Positions 13,845 to 23,084 of a stretch of 28,286 nucleotides of DNA are shown piece by piece. Under the pieces are notes generated by a model. It saw only the letters and a list, made by a program, of their open reading frames with translations. It was not told where the DNA came from and searched no databases. This DNA comes from a virus. Position numbers and translations under genes: made by a program. Location of the stretch: IMG/VR virus record IMGVR_UViG_3300033571_002770, positions 1 through 28,286 of that record; one strand, 5' to 3'. Positions within the stretch are counted from its first letter, which is position 1. The number at the start of each line of letters is the position of its first letter.

Positions 13845-15065
13845 CTACTTATCTTCAAAGTCTTTGTACTTGTACCAGCCTTTATCGAAGTCTGCTTGGA
13901 CTAAAAAGTCTCCCATAAATCCATTACGATTCTTACGGAACACACACTCAATGATATCAGAATTTGTTCCACGTCCTAGTGCAAGTACCCAGTCAGCATC
14001 GTATGCGATCTGTCTTGACCAAGCAGTCTGTCCCAGAGTAGGCACAGTGTCTAGCTTTGTAACATCATCTGGTGTTGCAGATGAGATAGCAATGATAGGA
14101 ACTTCTTCAGAGATTGCCATAAGCTTTAGCTCACGAGATAGGTTCTTCATACGTACCGTCTCGTTGTCAGACTTTTGGTTTGGGGACATCAGCTGTAGGT
14201 AATCCACAATTACGAAGTCTGGCTTATACTGGTCAATCTTTCCACGCAATACTGATGGCGTAATATCTCCACCAGTATCATTAGAGATAATGTGGAACTC
14301 TGGTCTGCCAGCTACTGCCTTAGCATGCCAACGCTTAAGATCTGCAATCTCAATATCTCCATTAGAAAGCTTTCTATGTGACCATAAACCATCGCCCATA
14401 ATGGCAAACACACGATTACGAACCTCTGTCTCGCTCATCTCAAGGCTAATAACCATTGGTGACTTACCCTGCTTCCATGCCTGTACCGCAAAGTATAGCG
14501 ATAGCCATGACTTACCAATACCTGGATAGGCAAGCATAACACCAAGCTGTCCTGGCATAATACCAGCAGGGAGGTAGTTGTCAAAACCTGGAAGACCAGT
14601 CTTAATGCCAACTGCACCTAGCTCTTGCTGCTTCTGTACGTTCTCATAATATGCAACTGCTGACTCTAGGTCAGTGGCATCAATGTCTCTAATTACCGAT
14701 GTATTTTTCTTTAGCTCTGACGTCTTTGTAATAAGCGACTCAAGGACCTCTACCCCCTTGCCGTCTTGAACATCGGTTGCTGCAGAAACTAGGATCTGCT
14801 TTAAGCTACTTTCTAAATAGTCTGCCTGTAGTTCTTCTAGATGGTGCTTTGTTGCACCTACGCCATCGACTGGGGTAAAATCTCTAAACTTCTCAACGAC
14901 TAGTGACTTTGGTGGTACTGTGCCATTAGTCTCTGCATACTTGCGAATAAACTGCCAGATATCATTGTGTGTTCTAAGAAGGGTTTCAACATTTGCCTGC
15001 AGTAGAACGTGTAGCTGCTTGTCCTCAAGCACTGCTGAGATTATCTTATCTTCTGTATTACTCAC
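13845..15065 (-). CDS. dnaB: DnaB-type replicative helicase
   Basis: A 406-residue RecA-fold helicase. Walker A is YPGIGKS at 180-186, the catalytic E209 lies in VISLEMSE, and Walker B is FVIVDYLQLM at 284-293 with D288. The glycine-rich R-I-A-D-W-type end of DnaB appears as YDADWVLALGRG. The N-terminal part (residues 1-140) is helical and shorter than in cellular DnaB, as in many phage helicases. It unwinds DNA ahead of the fork as a hexamer and would recruit the primase. The start is GTG with GAAAGAG 7 bases upstream; it overlaps the preceding gene by 8 bases. Confidence 0.92.
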   Translation of the reverse strand: MSNTEDKIISAVLEDKQLHVLLQANVETLLRTHNDIWQFIRKYAETNGTVPPKSLVVEKFRDFTPVDGVGATKHHLEELQADYLESSLKQILVSAATDVQDGKGVEVLESLITKTSELKKNTSVIRDIDATDLESAVAYYENVQKQQELGAVGIKTGLPGFDNYLPAGIMPGQLGVMLAYPGIGKSWLSLYFAVQAWKQGKSPMVISLEMSETEVRNRVFAIMGDGLWSHRKLSNGDIEIADLKRWHAKAVAGRPEFHIISNDTGGDITPSVLRGKIDQYKPDFVIVDYLQLMSPNQKSDNETVRMKNLSRELKLMAISEEVPIIAISSATPDDVTKLDTVPTLGQTAWSRQIAYDADWVLALGRGTNSDIIECVFRKNRNGFMGDFLVQADFDKGWYKYKDFEDK

Positions 15066-15366
15066 TTAGCCACTCTTTCGCTTTTCTTCGTCTCTCAATA
15101 CGCTCCTTGCTGTCGCTATCAATGCGAGCCTTTGCATCAATTAGGTTGTTAATGTTGCCTGCAAAATTCTTCCAGGTAGGAGCAGGATGAACCTCAAAGT
15201 AATAGTCTAGCATCTCGTAGCATGTTTGAAGTCCATAGGAATCTATGATTGCATCTGCTGCCCAGGCTTCTGCCCAACGGTTTAAGTTTGGCCTTGCATC
15301 ATATTTAAACTGATAGTGCTTGTCAAACTTACTCAGCAAAGCCATTTGGTCTTTGCGATCAGCCAT
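15058..15366 (-). CDS. Small helical protein, possible helicase loader
   Basis: A 102-residue, highly charged helical protein ending in KERIERRRKAKEWLSE. It has conserved-looking aromatic clusters (PNLNRWAEAWAADAIIDSYG and YEMLDYYFEV). No ATPase motif is present, so it is not a DnaC-type loader. Its position directly before the helicase with an 8-base overlap, and its size and composition, resemble small phage proteins that load or regulate helicases. GAGG lies about 10 bases before the ATG. The loader role is an inference from neighbourhood. Confidence 0.5.
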   Translation of the reverse strand: MADRKDQMALLSKFDKHYQFKYDARPNLNRWAEAWAADAIIDSYGLQTCYEMLDYYFEVHPAPTWKNFAGNINNLIDAKARIDSDSKERIERRRKAKEWLSE

Positions 15367-15582
15367 TTACTTTGCCTCTACCTCAGCAGATGCTTCCTTT
15401 ACCTTATTCGATAGCTTCTCTTCAACAAACGAATACACTCTTTCAAAAGCATCATTAATGTTTTCACCATCTCGCTTGTTGTCGCTAACACTTAGATCAA
15501 TTCTAAGCGACTGAAAATTTCCTAGGTTTAGTGTGTAGCCCAAACCAACTGTTACCTTTGTCTCTTCGTTATTCATACCCAT
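15367..15582 (-). CDS. Small conserved phage protein of unknown function
   Basis: A 71-residue protein if ATG 15582 is used (MGMNNEETKVTVGLGYTLNL); an ATG at 15576 is almost equally good, and one at 15627 would overlap the previous gene by 38 bases. The pattern is a beta-rich first half (KVTVGLGYTLNLGNFQSLRI) and a helical second half (INDAFERVYSFVEEKL). I recall similar short sequences in phage genomes without a known role. It lies between the HTH regulator and the putative loader, with the next ATG immediately after its TAA stop. Confidence 0.55.
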   Translation of the reverse strand: MGMNNEETKVTVGLGYTLNLGNFQSLRIDLSVSDNKRDGENINDAFERVYSFVEEKLSNKVKEASAEVEAK

Positions 15583-15589
15583 CTCTTTC

Positions 15590-16120
15590 TTAAATTGATT
15601 CTGCCCAAACTGGAATGAATCTTCCATCCTCAGTTCTTGTATAAGTCAGTATACCATCGCCCATCCTGCGTGTCAACTCTTGTGACGAAGGTGTTACATC
15701 ATTTGTAATTAACCTGTCTTTTCTAGGTCTTCCCATATGGTAGGATGCTAGTATATCACGAATGTCACGAACTTGCGACTCTGAATAATAACTTCTTACT
15801 TGCCATCCAGTTGCCCCACCTTTTTGAGATCCTGTTGGATGTGGAATTATACCACGCTTCATTAGATTTGGCAAGTACTTTTTGTGCCTATTTACTAGCT
15901 GTGCTGTCTCTCCAACAGTGTAAGCACGTTCCCTATTTTTTTTAAAGTCTGAGATTAAGCAGCTTTCTATTTGATCTTTTGTTATATTATAAACAGACAT
16001 AATTCCATTTGACTTATTTAGGTGATGAACTCTTACCAGGCTTCCGTTAAGAAACCAGACCTTCTTGCTTCCTGGAATGACTGGAGCGTTATTGTATGAC
16101 TGCATATCCACTAATGGCAT
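15590..16120 (-). CDS. MerR/excisionase-like HTH DNA-binding protein
   Basis: A 176-residue protein. Residues 67-92 (YTVGETAQLVNRHKKYLPNL plus MKRGIIPHP) resemble the winged HTH of MerR and excisionase proteins. A second helical block (RSYYSESQVRDIRDILASY, 109-127) follows, then GRPRK at 130-134, similar to a minor-groove-binding AT-hook core. The C-terminus (ILTYTRTEDGRFIPVW) looks beta-rich. AGGAG about 7 bases upstream supports ATG 16120. It lies at the boundary between the tail genes and the replication genes, where a regulator separating transcription programmes would be sensible. Target and effector unknown. Confidence 0.66.
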   Translation of the reverse strand: MPLVDMQSYNNAPVIPGSKKVWFLNGSLVRVHHLNKSNGIMSVYNITKDQIESCLISDFKKNRERAYTVGETAQLVNRHKKYLPNLMKRGIIPHPTGSQKGGATGWQVRSYYSESQVRDIRDILASYHMGRPRKDRLITNDVTPSSQELTRRMGDGILTYTRTEDGRFIPVWAESI

Positions 16121-16129
16121 TAGTCACTC

Positions 16130-16582
16130 CTAGTTTGGAACACCCACAGCGATTAGATTAATTCCAACTGACGCAGTTCCGCTAGTATTAAATTTTGCTA
16201 CACCCTCAATCCTGGATGTTGTGACTAAGGTCAGAACAATTAGTATGTCCTTTCCAGCCTGAGTTCCAGAAATATTCACAGGAGTTGCAGTTACTATAGG
16301 TGGGTACTTAAAATCTGCTGCTGGAAAGTCATAAGAGAACGAGATTTCAGATCCCTGATTGATAGATGTATTATTTGTAATTTCTTTATATCCACCAATA
16401 ATTCTGCTTTCAGTTACCTTGATGTCCTGTCGTCCAACTCCAGCAGCTGGGGTTTCTATGGAGACAAACCTGTTTGCTGAATAGGCTGACTGCAAAGAAA
16501 GCTGATTAACTGTCTTAGCTATTTGATAGATATAGGTAAGATCTAGTGGCTGTCCACGTTCTGGTACTGGTATACTCGACAT
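16130..16582 (-). CDS. Virion or tail-associated structural protein
   Basis: A 150-residue protein. The N-terminal 50 residues are helical (TYIYQIAKTVNQLSLQSAYS), and the remainder is beta-rich with Thr/Ser/Val strands (PPIVTATPVNISGTQ and VLTLVTTSRIEGVAKF). It resembles small tail-tip or decoration proteins that carry one beta-sandwich, but I do not recognise a family. It is the last of the tail-region genes. The ATG has no ribosome binding site; a perfect extended -10 ends 6 bases upstream, so the gene may be expressed from its own leaderless promoter. Confidence 0.6.
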   Translation of the reverse strand: MSSIPVPERGQPLDLTYIYQIAKTVNQLSLQSAYSANRFVSIETPAAGVGRQDIKVTESRIIGGYKEITNNTSINQGSEISFSYDFPAADFKYPPIVTATPVNISGTQAGKDILIVLTLVTTSRIEGVAKFNTSGTASVGINLIAVGVPN

Positions 16583-16588
16583 CTAATT

Positions 16589-16597
16589 ATTATATCA
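16589..16597 (-). promoter_or_regulatory. Putative extended -10 promoter element (TGATATAAT)
   Basis: A perfect TGnTATAAT extended -10 whose TGA is the stop codon of the upstream tail gene. Exactly six bases (AATTAG) separate it from ATG 16582, so transcription would start on the A of the start codon. This is the best of four similar sites. No -35 consensus is seen, as is common with extended -10 promoters. Confidence 0.5.
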
Positions 16598-17011
16598 CGA
16601 ACTGATTGGTTCAGATTCATAAATTTTTAGTGCTGGATTGAATACCTTGTCAATTCCTTGAATCTGTATGGCATATCGAATAGTGGACGTGGCCTCATTA
16701 ATAAAAGAATATGTCGTAGATGTAGAGCTTCCATGATAAACATATGGATTATTATCAATCTTTACAAAAATATCGTAAGCTGCTCGCCTTTCTGGGTCAT
16801 TCCAGACTATAGTAAATACCCTTCCTGGAATATGTTCTGATTCAATCTCTGATACCTCAGATCCATCTACTAAGAATTTTTGCGACCACTCAGAAAATCT
16901 ATTTCTATCTTCAGATACTATTCGGAATCTTACGATGTGCTGATTCAATCCATTTACTGATGGCAGAGAGGACTTTGGAATGACCACCTTTTTAATTCCT
17001 CTATCTGCCAC
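16595..17011 (-). CDS. Tail protein with fibronectin type III-like domain
   Basis: A 138-residue beta-rich protein. Residues of about 66-125 (VFTIVWNDPERRAAYDIFVK, YVYHGSSTSTTYSF and IRYAIQIQG) follow a fibronectin type III pattern: a W in strand B, a Y-D-I-F-V strand C and a terminal Y-A-I-Q-I-Q strand. Such domains are frequent on phage tails and may aid weak binding to host surfaces. The start is GTG with TTGGAG about 8 bases upstream, and its G overlaps the stop of the preceding gene (TAGTG). Confidence 0.62.
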   Translation of the reverse strand: MADRGIKKVVIPKSSLPSVNGLNQHIVRFRIVSEDRNRFSEWSQKFLVDGSEVSEIESEHIPGRVFTIVWNDPERRAAYDIFVKIDNNPYVYHGSSTSTTYSFINEATSTIRYAIQIQGIDKVFNPALKIYESEPISS

Positions 17012-18192
17012 TATTCTACTCCAAGAGATATTCTAAACTCAATAAAGTTTGATGTGTTTGGTCCCTTTACAATTGGCCTTGCCCCATCTGTCTTGATAAC
17101 TGAGTACCCTGTAAGTCCATATAGTGGATTAACTGAAGAAACATTTTCAATTCTTAAAGCATCTAGGCAAACGTAGTAATCTGGAGAAGGGTCACCATTC
17201 TTCATTACAGACGCATATATCTTTACAACTGATACTAGATCCCAATTAAATGCAGATGTATATAGCAGTTCTTGTAGTTGTTTTTTTACCACAAAATACC
17301 TGTTATCCTGAAACTCAACATCTTCTGAAGTCAGATTAATTGAGAAGCTCGCTGATTGCCCTCCAGACAAGGTTTCAGATTCTGCAAACTGAATAAGTAT
17401 TCTAACCTCATCTGGCTGCACTTGAGAAAAACCATCTTTGTTAATTACCGAGAATGCCAGCCTTAGCTCATCTGTTGGTGCATTTCTGTTAAAGTTAAAG
17501 GCAGCATTGGTAACGTGAATATGATTTGACCCAGCGACTGGAGATAGGTTTCCTTGCTGATTAAGGGTAAGCTCTGAGTCTGCACCAGAGATTACAGTCA
17601 TATTGTTTAGTGAGCGACATCTTTCGTTTCTCTCTATTCTGTTAGAGTCTGTAAAAATTCTATTGTCAGCATTGGTATGAAAAACTGGAGTCGCTTTCTC
17701 TGATCCATCTATAATATATTCTCCAGCGATAACGTTTACATCAAATTCATCATCTCCAGGAACATATCTATCTAGCGGTGTATAAACTGATGGGATTTCG
17801 GTAACGCCAGTTTGTGTGTGGTATTCCCAGCCCTCGTTTTGAGTAAAAGAATATACTGCACGACTATCAAATGCACCAGCTGATGGGTTTGCTCCTGCTG
17901 AGTAAACTCCAATCTCTGTGATTTCATATCTTTCTTCTGTTGGTAGCTCAGCCGTTAGAACTAGCTTTACCAGATTTCCCTCATTAACATAGCCTCTAGA
18001 GATAATAGGTACCCTAAACATTTCAAAGTCTAGAGAATTCTTTGCAGAATATTCGGACTTTTGTGGTGTCGTAAACGCTGAGCCACTTGCAAGTGCCTGT
18101 GGTCCACAGCCAACAGCAATGTACGAAGCAAAGGCTGGTGCCTGCCCCAAAAGATATTTGGCTAAAATGCCTTTTCCTGTATTAGTTATCAT
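17011..18192 (-). CDS. Minor tail protein
   Basis: A 393-residue protein. The N-terminal MITNTGKGILAKYLLGQAPA and FASYIAVGCGP resemble the start of tail or baseplate proteins of several phage groups. Further in, ERYEITEIGVYSAG (about residue 92) also recurs in tail fibre and collar proteins. The middle and C-terminal parts are beta-rich with no enzymatic motif. AGGA about 6 bases upstream supports the ATG. It lies in a block of tail genes and may be a tail-tip or receptor-contact component. The receptor-binding role is inferred. Confidence 0.7.
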   Translation of the reverse strand: MITNTGKGILAKYLLGQAPAFASYIAVGCGPQALASGSAFTTPQKSEYSAKNSLDFEMFRVPIISRGYVNEGNLVKLVLTAELPTEERYEITEIGVYSAGANPSAGAFDSRAVYSFTQNEGWEYHTQTGVTEIPSVYTPLDRYVPGDDEFDVNVIAGEYIIDGSEKATPVFHTNADNRIFTDSNRIERNERCRSLNNMTVISGADSELTLNQQGNLSPVAGSNHIHVTNAAFNFNRNAPTDELRLAFSVINKDGFSQVQPDEVRILIQFAESETLSGGQSASFSINLTSEDVEFQDNRYFVVKKQLQELLYTSAFNWDLVSVVKIYASVMKNGDPSPDYYVCLDALRIENVSSVNPLYGLTGYSVIKTDGARPIVKGPNTSNFIEFRISLGVE

Positions 18193-18200
18193 ATTTATTC

Positions 18201-18710
18201 CTAGTATATTGTATCATCTAGAACAGAGACATTGGAGATAACTTGCACCTCTACTTCTTCGCCGTTAGTCATGTTAATTAGCTCTACGACAAGGTCACCA
18301 GTTTCCTGATCTATATATACGTACTTGCAATTTGAGTCTCCAGTTTCGGGATCTGTTCCTGTACCACATTCTGGCAAATGAATTCCAAGATTAATTGAAA
18401 AGTTTTTAAAATATTCTTTGTCCGTCTTTTGAAGACTCAAAATATTCTGTGGATTATACTGATAGTATAGACTTGTAATATTTTTAATTGGTTGATAGAC
18501 TACGTTCTGACCATTAATAATATCATTTCTAGATATACTAATTATTTCTTGGCCACCAATATCTTCAAATATCAGGTCTGTCATTACCTCTGCGGAAAGA
18601 ACCCCCTCCTGAAGAATTAGGATATCTGGGGTAGCTGACTTTACCGCATTAGAGTTCTTTGCACTATAGTCGTAGTTAGAGCTAGTAACTGTTGCTGGTC
18701 TTGCTTCCAT
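18201..18710 (-). CDS. Small minor tail protein
   Basis: A 169-residue protein, largely beta with acidic loops. It has two cysteines (C116 in LPECGTG, C128 in SNCKYV) that could pair or bind metal, near a CGTGTDPETGDSNC loop. No known enzymatic domain is recognised. It starts at ATG 18710, overlapping the hub gene stop by one base (TAATG), with GAGG about 8 bases upstream. Its tight coupling to the hub-like protein suggests it is assembled in the same tail-tip complex. Confidence 0.6.
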   Translation of the reverse strand: MEARPATVTSSNYDYSAKNSNAVKSATPDILILQEGVLSAEVMTDLIFEDIGGQEIISISRNDIINGQNVVYQPIKNITSLYYQYNPQNILSLQKTDKEYFKNFSINLGIHLPECGTGTDPETGDSNCKYVYIDQETGDLVVELINMTNGEEVEVQVISNVSVLDDTIY

Positions 18711-21700
18711 TACACAACCTCACTCAAAAATATTTGCATCTCTGGTCCTGAAGATGTTTTTGAGTAGTCTATTTGATAAACAACAAATCTTGCACCATCT
18801 TCAGAAATTTGGTTAACGTTATCCTTATCCTTGTAGCTTACTTCAACTATATCACCTAGCTGTAAGATTGGCATAGCAAAAACATTAAGACCAACACTTC
18901 TCCTGGGCTTCATAATTTTAGATATCATCCAGCCCATAAGATTGTCAGCATCGTCATGGCTTTGAATGTAAGGTGCCTCCAGGGTAAACTCCTTCTTGCC
19001 ATGAGTAAGCCTGCTTACCTTAATGTCCTGGTAGTCCTGTTTGACTTTTGTTGGGTATGATACAAGCTGTCCTCCAGCAAAACTTGGATTAGAGTAGTCA
19101 CTTTTCTTTGAGAAGTATTCATCTACTGTTAAGTCATGCTGTGACTCTTGAGTAAATGTTACACCTTGAATTCTTAAGTAGTTACCGCTTGTTTCGTCCA
19201 AGCTTAATGCTGTGTCTGTTGCATTAAAGATCATAAACTCTGCACCATATGCACTTGCAATAAATCCAGATGTAGTATATCCCTTAATGCCATTAAATGT
19301 TGGAGAGAGTTGTGCAGACAAAGCTGGATATGCCTTATCATATCTGACATTAAAATATGCTGCCTCTCTCATAATAGTTCCAAACTCTTCAAAATACATA
19401 TTATACTTTGGTGGCTCTGAAGGACTAATGCCAGATAAGTAGCTTGCCTGTATGACACCGCTCATAGAATACTTTCTGAACGACTCATTGACATCAATCT
19501 CATCCTCAGAAAATACTGCGTTTACAGGGGTGTCTAGGGCATAGACGGTATTTTGTGAGTAATTATTTGCAATAGCATATATGTTTTCAAACATTGCCCT
19601 GGATGATCCACGAATAAATAGTGCCATATTATTGTATATTGGCAGTGGCTCTGGATCAACAACTGTAGCGATAAGCTTGTTGTTTACGTATAGGAAGAAT
19701 CTTCTTCCAGTAGGAATGTCCTGATACTCAACTGCGATATCGTACACGGTTGGATTATTCTCCGTAGTCATACGGTATTGTCCTGTAAACTTTCCATCAT
19801 CAACTGTTATCTGTGCAAGGCCTCCCCAAAGCTTTACGGGAACTGCCTGAGATCTCGTCAAATCTGTAGACTTCATAACCTTGTAAAACAAAAGATTTTG
19901 AATGTTATCAGAGTCTTCGTATGACTCAATATTATTTTCGCTAAGTGCTGCTATTTCAAAATAATACCCATTGTTAGTCTCTGGATTTAGCATAATAGCA
20001 ATACCAGCAGATGAACCATTAATGACTACGTTCTGACTTGGAGATGTCGCATTGCCAATATAGTAAGTAGAAGAGCCAATTGGTGACTGCCCCCTGCTAT
20101 CACTATTCTCGACCTTTCCAACTATACGAACTCTTGTACCAAAGTGCTTAAACTTATCAGTTAGTGGCTTGTATACATAAGAAACAAAATCAATAGGCTT
20201 TTCTGTTGTTGTGAATGATGGGCCAGTGAATACAAAAGCAGATGACTGGATTGTTCCTGGAGATATGGATCCCTGGCTAGCTTTTTCTGTTTCTGGGTTG
20301 TAGGTTAAAAAGTTTTTAATCACTCCAGTTCTAGAGCTATTTTTTGCAAATGAGTCATTTCTTCCTGCTGCCCCAATGGTCACACTAGGTATTTCAGCAC
20401 CGCCAAATAACTCAGAAGAGTTCATCGAACAGCCCCTGACATTATTGTTGTTAGACCAGTAAGATGCCAGGCCAGCAAAGTGATTTACTGGAGCTGTTCC
20501 AAATTGACCTCTACCATGTTTTGCAACTGCTCCTTCTGCTAGCCTTAGATTTCCATTAATTTCTACGTAGTTCGGCTCAGAAAATATTCTAACCCTTCCA
20601 GTTGGATACATCTTTCCATTAAATGGAATCTTAGCAAAGTATTTCTGATAATCCCTAATGCTGGTTATCCAAACCTTACCAGAGCCTCCAGTGGTAGATG
20701 GTACAGCTCTAATCTGCCCATTTGTAGTCTGAGTAAGAACGTCTATACTTACACCAGGAATTTCATACTCTACCGCATCGTATTTAATGATTTCTCCATT
20801 GGCATAAAAGTATCCATTATACCGTGTAATCCAGTATACACCTTCACCAAAATCCATGATGTTATCTACGACAACCCCATTCTTTACAGATGGAACTGTA
20901 TTAGACAGAGTAGTTTGAAGTGGAATTGCTCCTAAAACATATGCAGACTGATTTCCAATAACATCATTTACAGATTTTGTATTTTCAGTTCCAGCAACCT
21001 CCCACAACAGTGCAGGCTTGTATATCCAGGTCTTATCTTTATCGATCATTGATGCCTGGCGAATTGATCCATAAGATCTTTGAATATACCTAGTTGTATA
21101 GGATATCTTTCCATCGTTAAACACTTCGTCTTGCTGAGAACTTACGTCTACTATATTTGCAAGCTTTGAATTTGTTGTTTTGTTAGATATCTGCCCTTCG
21201 GCAATAAAGTCATTTGAACCATAAAGCGTTATATCTGTTTCTCTAACACCATCTTCTGGAAGCATGTATTCCTTGCTCATGAACACAAGATTGTTATACT
21301 CATCAAAGAATGCTGCGGTCTGTGTTGATACGGCAATATCATTTAAAACCTCTGCAACAGAAGCATCTGGTGCCACAAAAAAGAACGGTATAATAGCTTC
21401 TGTTTCTTCTGGTGCCCTTTTAAAAACATAATTGCTAAATCCGATAGAGTCTAGCAATAGTGATATTGCATAACTAAGAGACGCATTTTGAATTAAAATT
21501 TGTGGTGCCGACTGTGACTCAAAATAAAAGAATAGATCTCTAAGTTCAAGAGATACCGCTCTATCATTTGAAGAAAGGTCTGGCATGCCCTCAGAGTACA
21601 TTGTCTTAATTGGAACAAAATAGTCAAACCCATCTATGTCTACAACAACTTCGTAAAACTTAAACTGAATATTCTTGCTTAGATAGTTGGATACAATACT

Positions 21701-23083
21701 ATTGCTATTGATAGAACTAAAGGCTAAGTCATAATCAAACAGTGTTACTGAGCCAACACCAGCAAGCAGCTGTCCAACTGGCATGCCACTATTTCCAAGA
21801 TCGGAAGCTGATTTCGTCAAGCTAAAGCTTTCTACTTTTTCAGATAGGTTTACTGCCAGCCTTGGAGAAAGCTCAATTAAATCAAATATGGAGTCTACTT
21901 TATTCATAGTGTCTATGACAATTCGAATACCACGGATCTCGTCAAACTCTCTGTATTGAGTATTTCCATTGGATGGACTAACATATGAAATTGGGCTTGT
22001 CAAGTCTGTTACAAAGTTTGTCAGCCTATCTACTGACCCCTCTTCTAAATACCACCCATATTCTGGAACAAATGTTTCGTAATTTTTTGCTACGTCAGAC
22101 CAGATATGAAATGTGCCAACATCAGAATCTGTTTGTTTAACTAGGTATGCATATCCGTTAATAGATGTTTCTGGTAAAAAGCTTGCAGTAAAATATTCCT
22201 CTGCTTTTACGAAAGTGTCTCTATACTTTTCTGGAATAATTAGTCCGTATGAAAGCTCTACGTATCCATCTGGACCAACTATTTGTGATCCGTCTCTTCT
22301 AGAAGATGCAGAGTTAAAAGAAATTGCATCTACCCAGCTATTATTTTTAAGAACTTGAACCTTCCATTTAACTGGAGTAGTCTTGTTGGCATTTCCATAG
22401 AATGGGTCAGAAAAAGATCCAGAGCTTCTGTTAAATGGTCCTAGGTCAATCTCACCAACATTTGTTTGCATCTTTACTACAATTCTGTTTGTTGGGACAA
22501 TATTCTTATAAACCACAAATGGAGAGGCATCATCTATGTAGTATTGGCCATTAAGAAGTTTATTTGCAATCCCTCTTTCAAACAATCTATTGTTTGCATC
22601 GACCTCTGTTCTGTAGGATGACCAATACTTAAACTGATCATCTTTGTGTGCCATGTAATACCTTGGCCTACGAATCATATTTATGTTTGTGTGATGACTA
22701 AATCCGTTTGGAAAATATCTTAGTTTGTTAATTCCAGACCTTGGCCTAAATTTTCCGAAGCAGTCTTCTAAAGAGTAAAGCATTTTGTCTTTTTGCTTTT
22801 TTGACGTAAAGGCTAGTGGCTCATCGTCATTATCTAAACCGCCATCAACAACAACGTCTGCATCTGTGGCACCCTTATAAAAACCACCCTCATCATTTAA
22901 GTCAAACGAAGTTACTGGCAAACCAAACTTTGAGGATGAACCTTCAGATGGCCTATAGCGATAATTTCCGATCAAAGAAATGTTCTCTGGGATGTTCATA
23001 TTCCACTCGGCAATTACAGCAGATTGGGTTCTTACGGTAGAAGATGTTTCTAGATAGTTTTTTAACTCGTCGTTCTGAAACAT
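18710..23083 (-). CDS. Large hub-like minor tail protein with lectin-like insert
   Basis: A 1457-residue tail protein. The section around residues 510-610 (SAPQILIQNASLSYAISLLL and DIAVSTQTAAFFDEYNNLVF) and the C-terminal 100 residues (LQLGDIVEVSYKDKDNVN and RFVVYQIDYSKTSSGP) resemble tail hub proteins of siphophages (Dit/Tal-type baseplate), which join the tail tube to receptor-binding parts. Between about residues 945 and 1176 is a region like a LamG/concanavalin beta-sandwich (GYYFEIAALSE, YDIAVEYQDIPTGRRFFLYV), which may bind host glycans. No peptidase or lysozyme motif is seen. AGAGG lies about 7 bases before ATG 23083. The hub call is from general pattern; the lectin-like call is weaker. 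Confidence 0.72.
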   Translation of the reverse strand: MFQNDELKNYLETSSTVRTQSAVIAEWNMNIPENISLIGNYRYRPSEGSSSKFGLPVTSFDLNDEGGFYKGATDADVVVDGGLDNDDEPLAFTSKKQKDKMLYSLEDCFGKFRPRSGINKLRYFPNGFSHHTNINMIRRPRYYMAHKDDQFKYWSSYRTEVDANNRLFERGIANKLLNGQYYIDDASPFVVYKNIVPTNRIVVKMQTNVGEIDLGPFNRSSGSFSDPFYGNANKTTPVKWKVQVLKNNSWVDAISFNSASSRRDGSQIVGPDGYVELSYGLIIPEKYRDTFVKAEEYFTASFLPETSINGYAYLVKQTDSDVGTFHIWSDVAKNYETFVPEYGWYLEEGSVDRLTNFVTDLTSPISYVSPSNGNTQYREFDEIRGIRIVIDTMNKVDSIFDLIELSPRLAVNLSEKVESFSLTKSASDLGNSGMPVGQLLAGVGSVTLFDYDLAFSSINSNSIVSNYLSKNIQFKFYEVVVDIDGFDYFVPIKTMYSEGMPDLSSNDRAVSLELRDLFFYFESQSAPQILIQNASLSYAISLLLDSIGFSNYVFKRAPEETEAIIPFFFVAPDASVAEVLNDIAVSTQTAAFFDEYNNLVFMSKEYMLPEDGVRETDITLYGSNDFIAEGQISNKTTNSKLANIVDVSSQQDEVFNDGKISYTTRYIQRSYGSIRQASMIDKDKTWIYKPALLWEVAGTENTKSVNDVIGNQSAYVLGAIPLQTTLSNTVPSVKNGVVVDNIMDFGEGVYWITRYNGYFYANGEIIKYDAVEYEIPGVSIDVLTQTTNGQIRAVPSTTGGSGKVWITSIRDYQKYFAKIPFNGKMYPTGRVRIFSEPNYVEINGNLRLAEGAVAKHGRGQFGTAPVNHFAGLASYWSNNNNVRGCSMNSSELFGGAEIPSVTIGAAGRNDSFAKNSSRTGVIKNFLTYNPETEKASQGSISPGTIQSSAFVFTGPSFTTTEKPIDFVSYVYKPLTDKFKHFGTRVRIVGKVENSDSRGQSPIGSSTYYIGNATSPSQNVVINGSSAGIAIMLNPETNNGYYFEIAALSENNIESYEDSDNIQNLLFYKVMKSTDLTRSQAVPVKLWGGLAQITVDDGKFTGQYRMTTENNPTVYDIAVEYQDIPTGRRFFLYVNNKLIATVVDPEPLPIYNNMALFIRGSSRAMFENIYAIANNYSQNTVYALDTPVNAVFSEDEIDVNESFRKYSMSGVIQASYLSGISPSEPPKYNMYFEEFGTIMREAAYFNVRYDKAYPALSAQLSPTFNGIKGYTTSGFIASAYGAEFMIFNATDTALSLDETSGNYLRIQGVTFTQESQHDLTVDEYFSKKSDYSNPSFAGGQLVSYPTKVKQDYQDIKVSRLTHGKKEFTLEAPYIQSHDDADNLMGWMISKIMKPRRSVGLNVFAMPILQLGDIVEVSYKDKDNVNQISEDGARFVVYQIDYSKTSSGPEMQIFLSEVV

Positions 23084-23084
23084 G

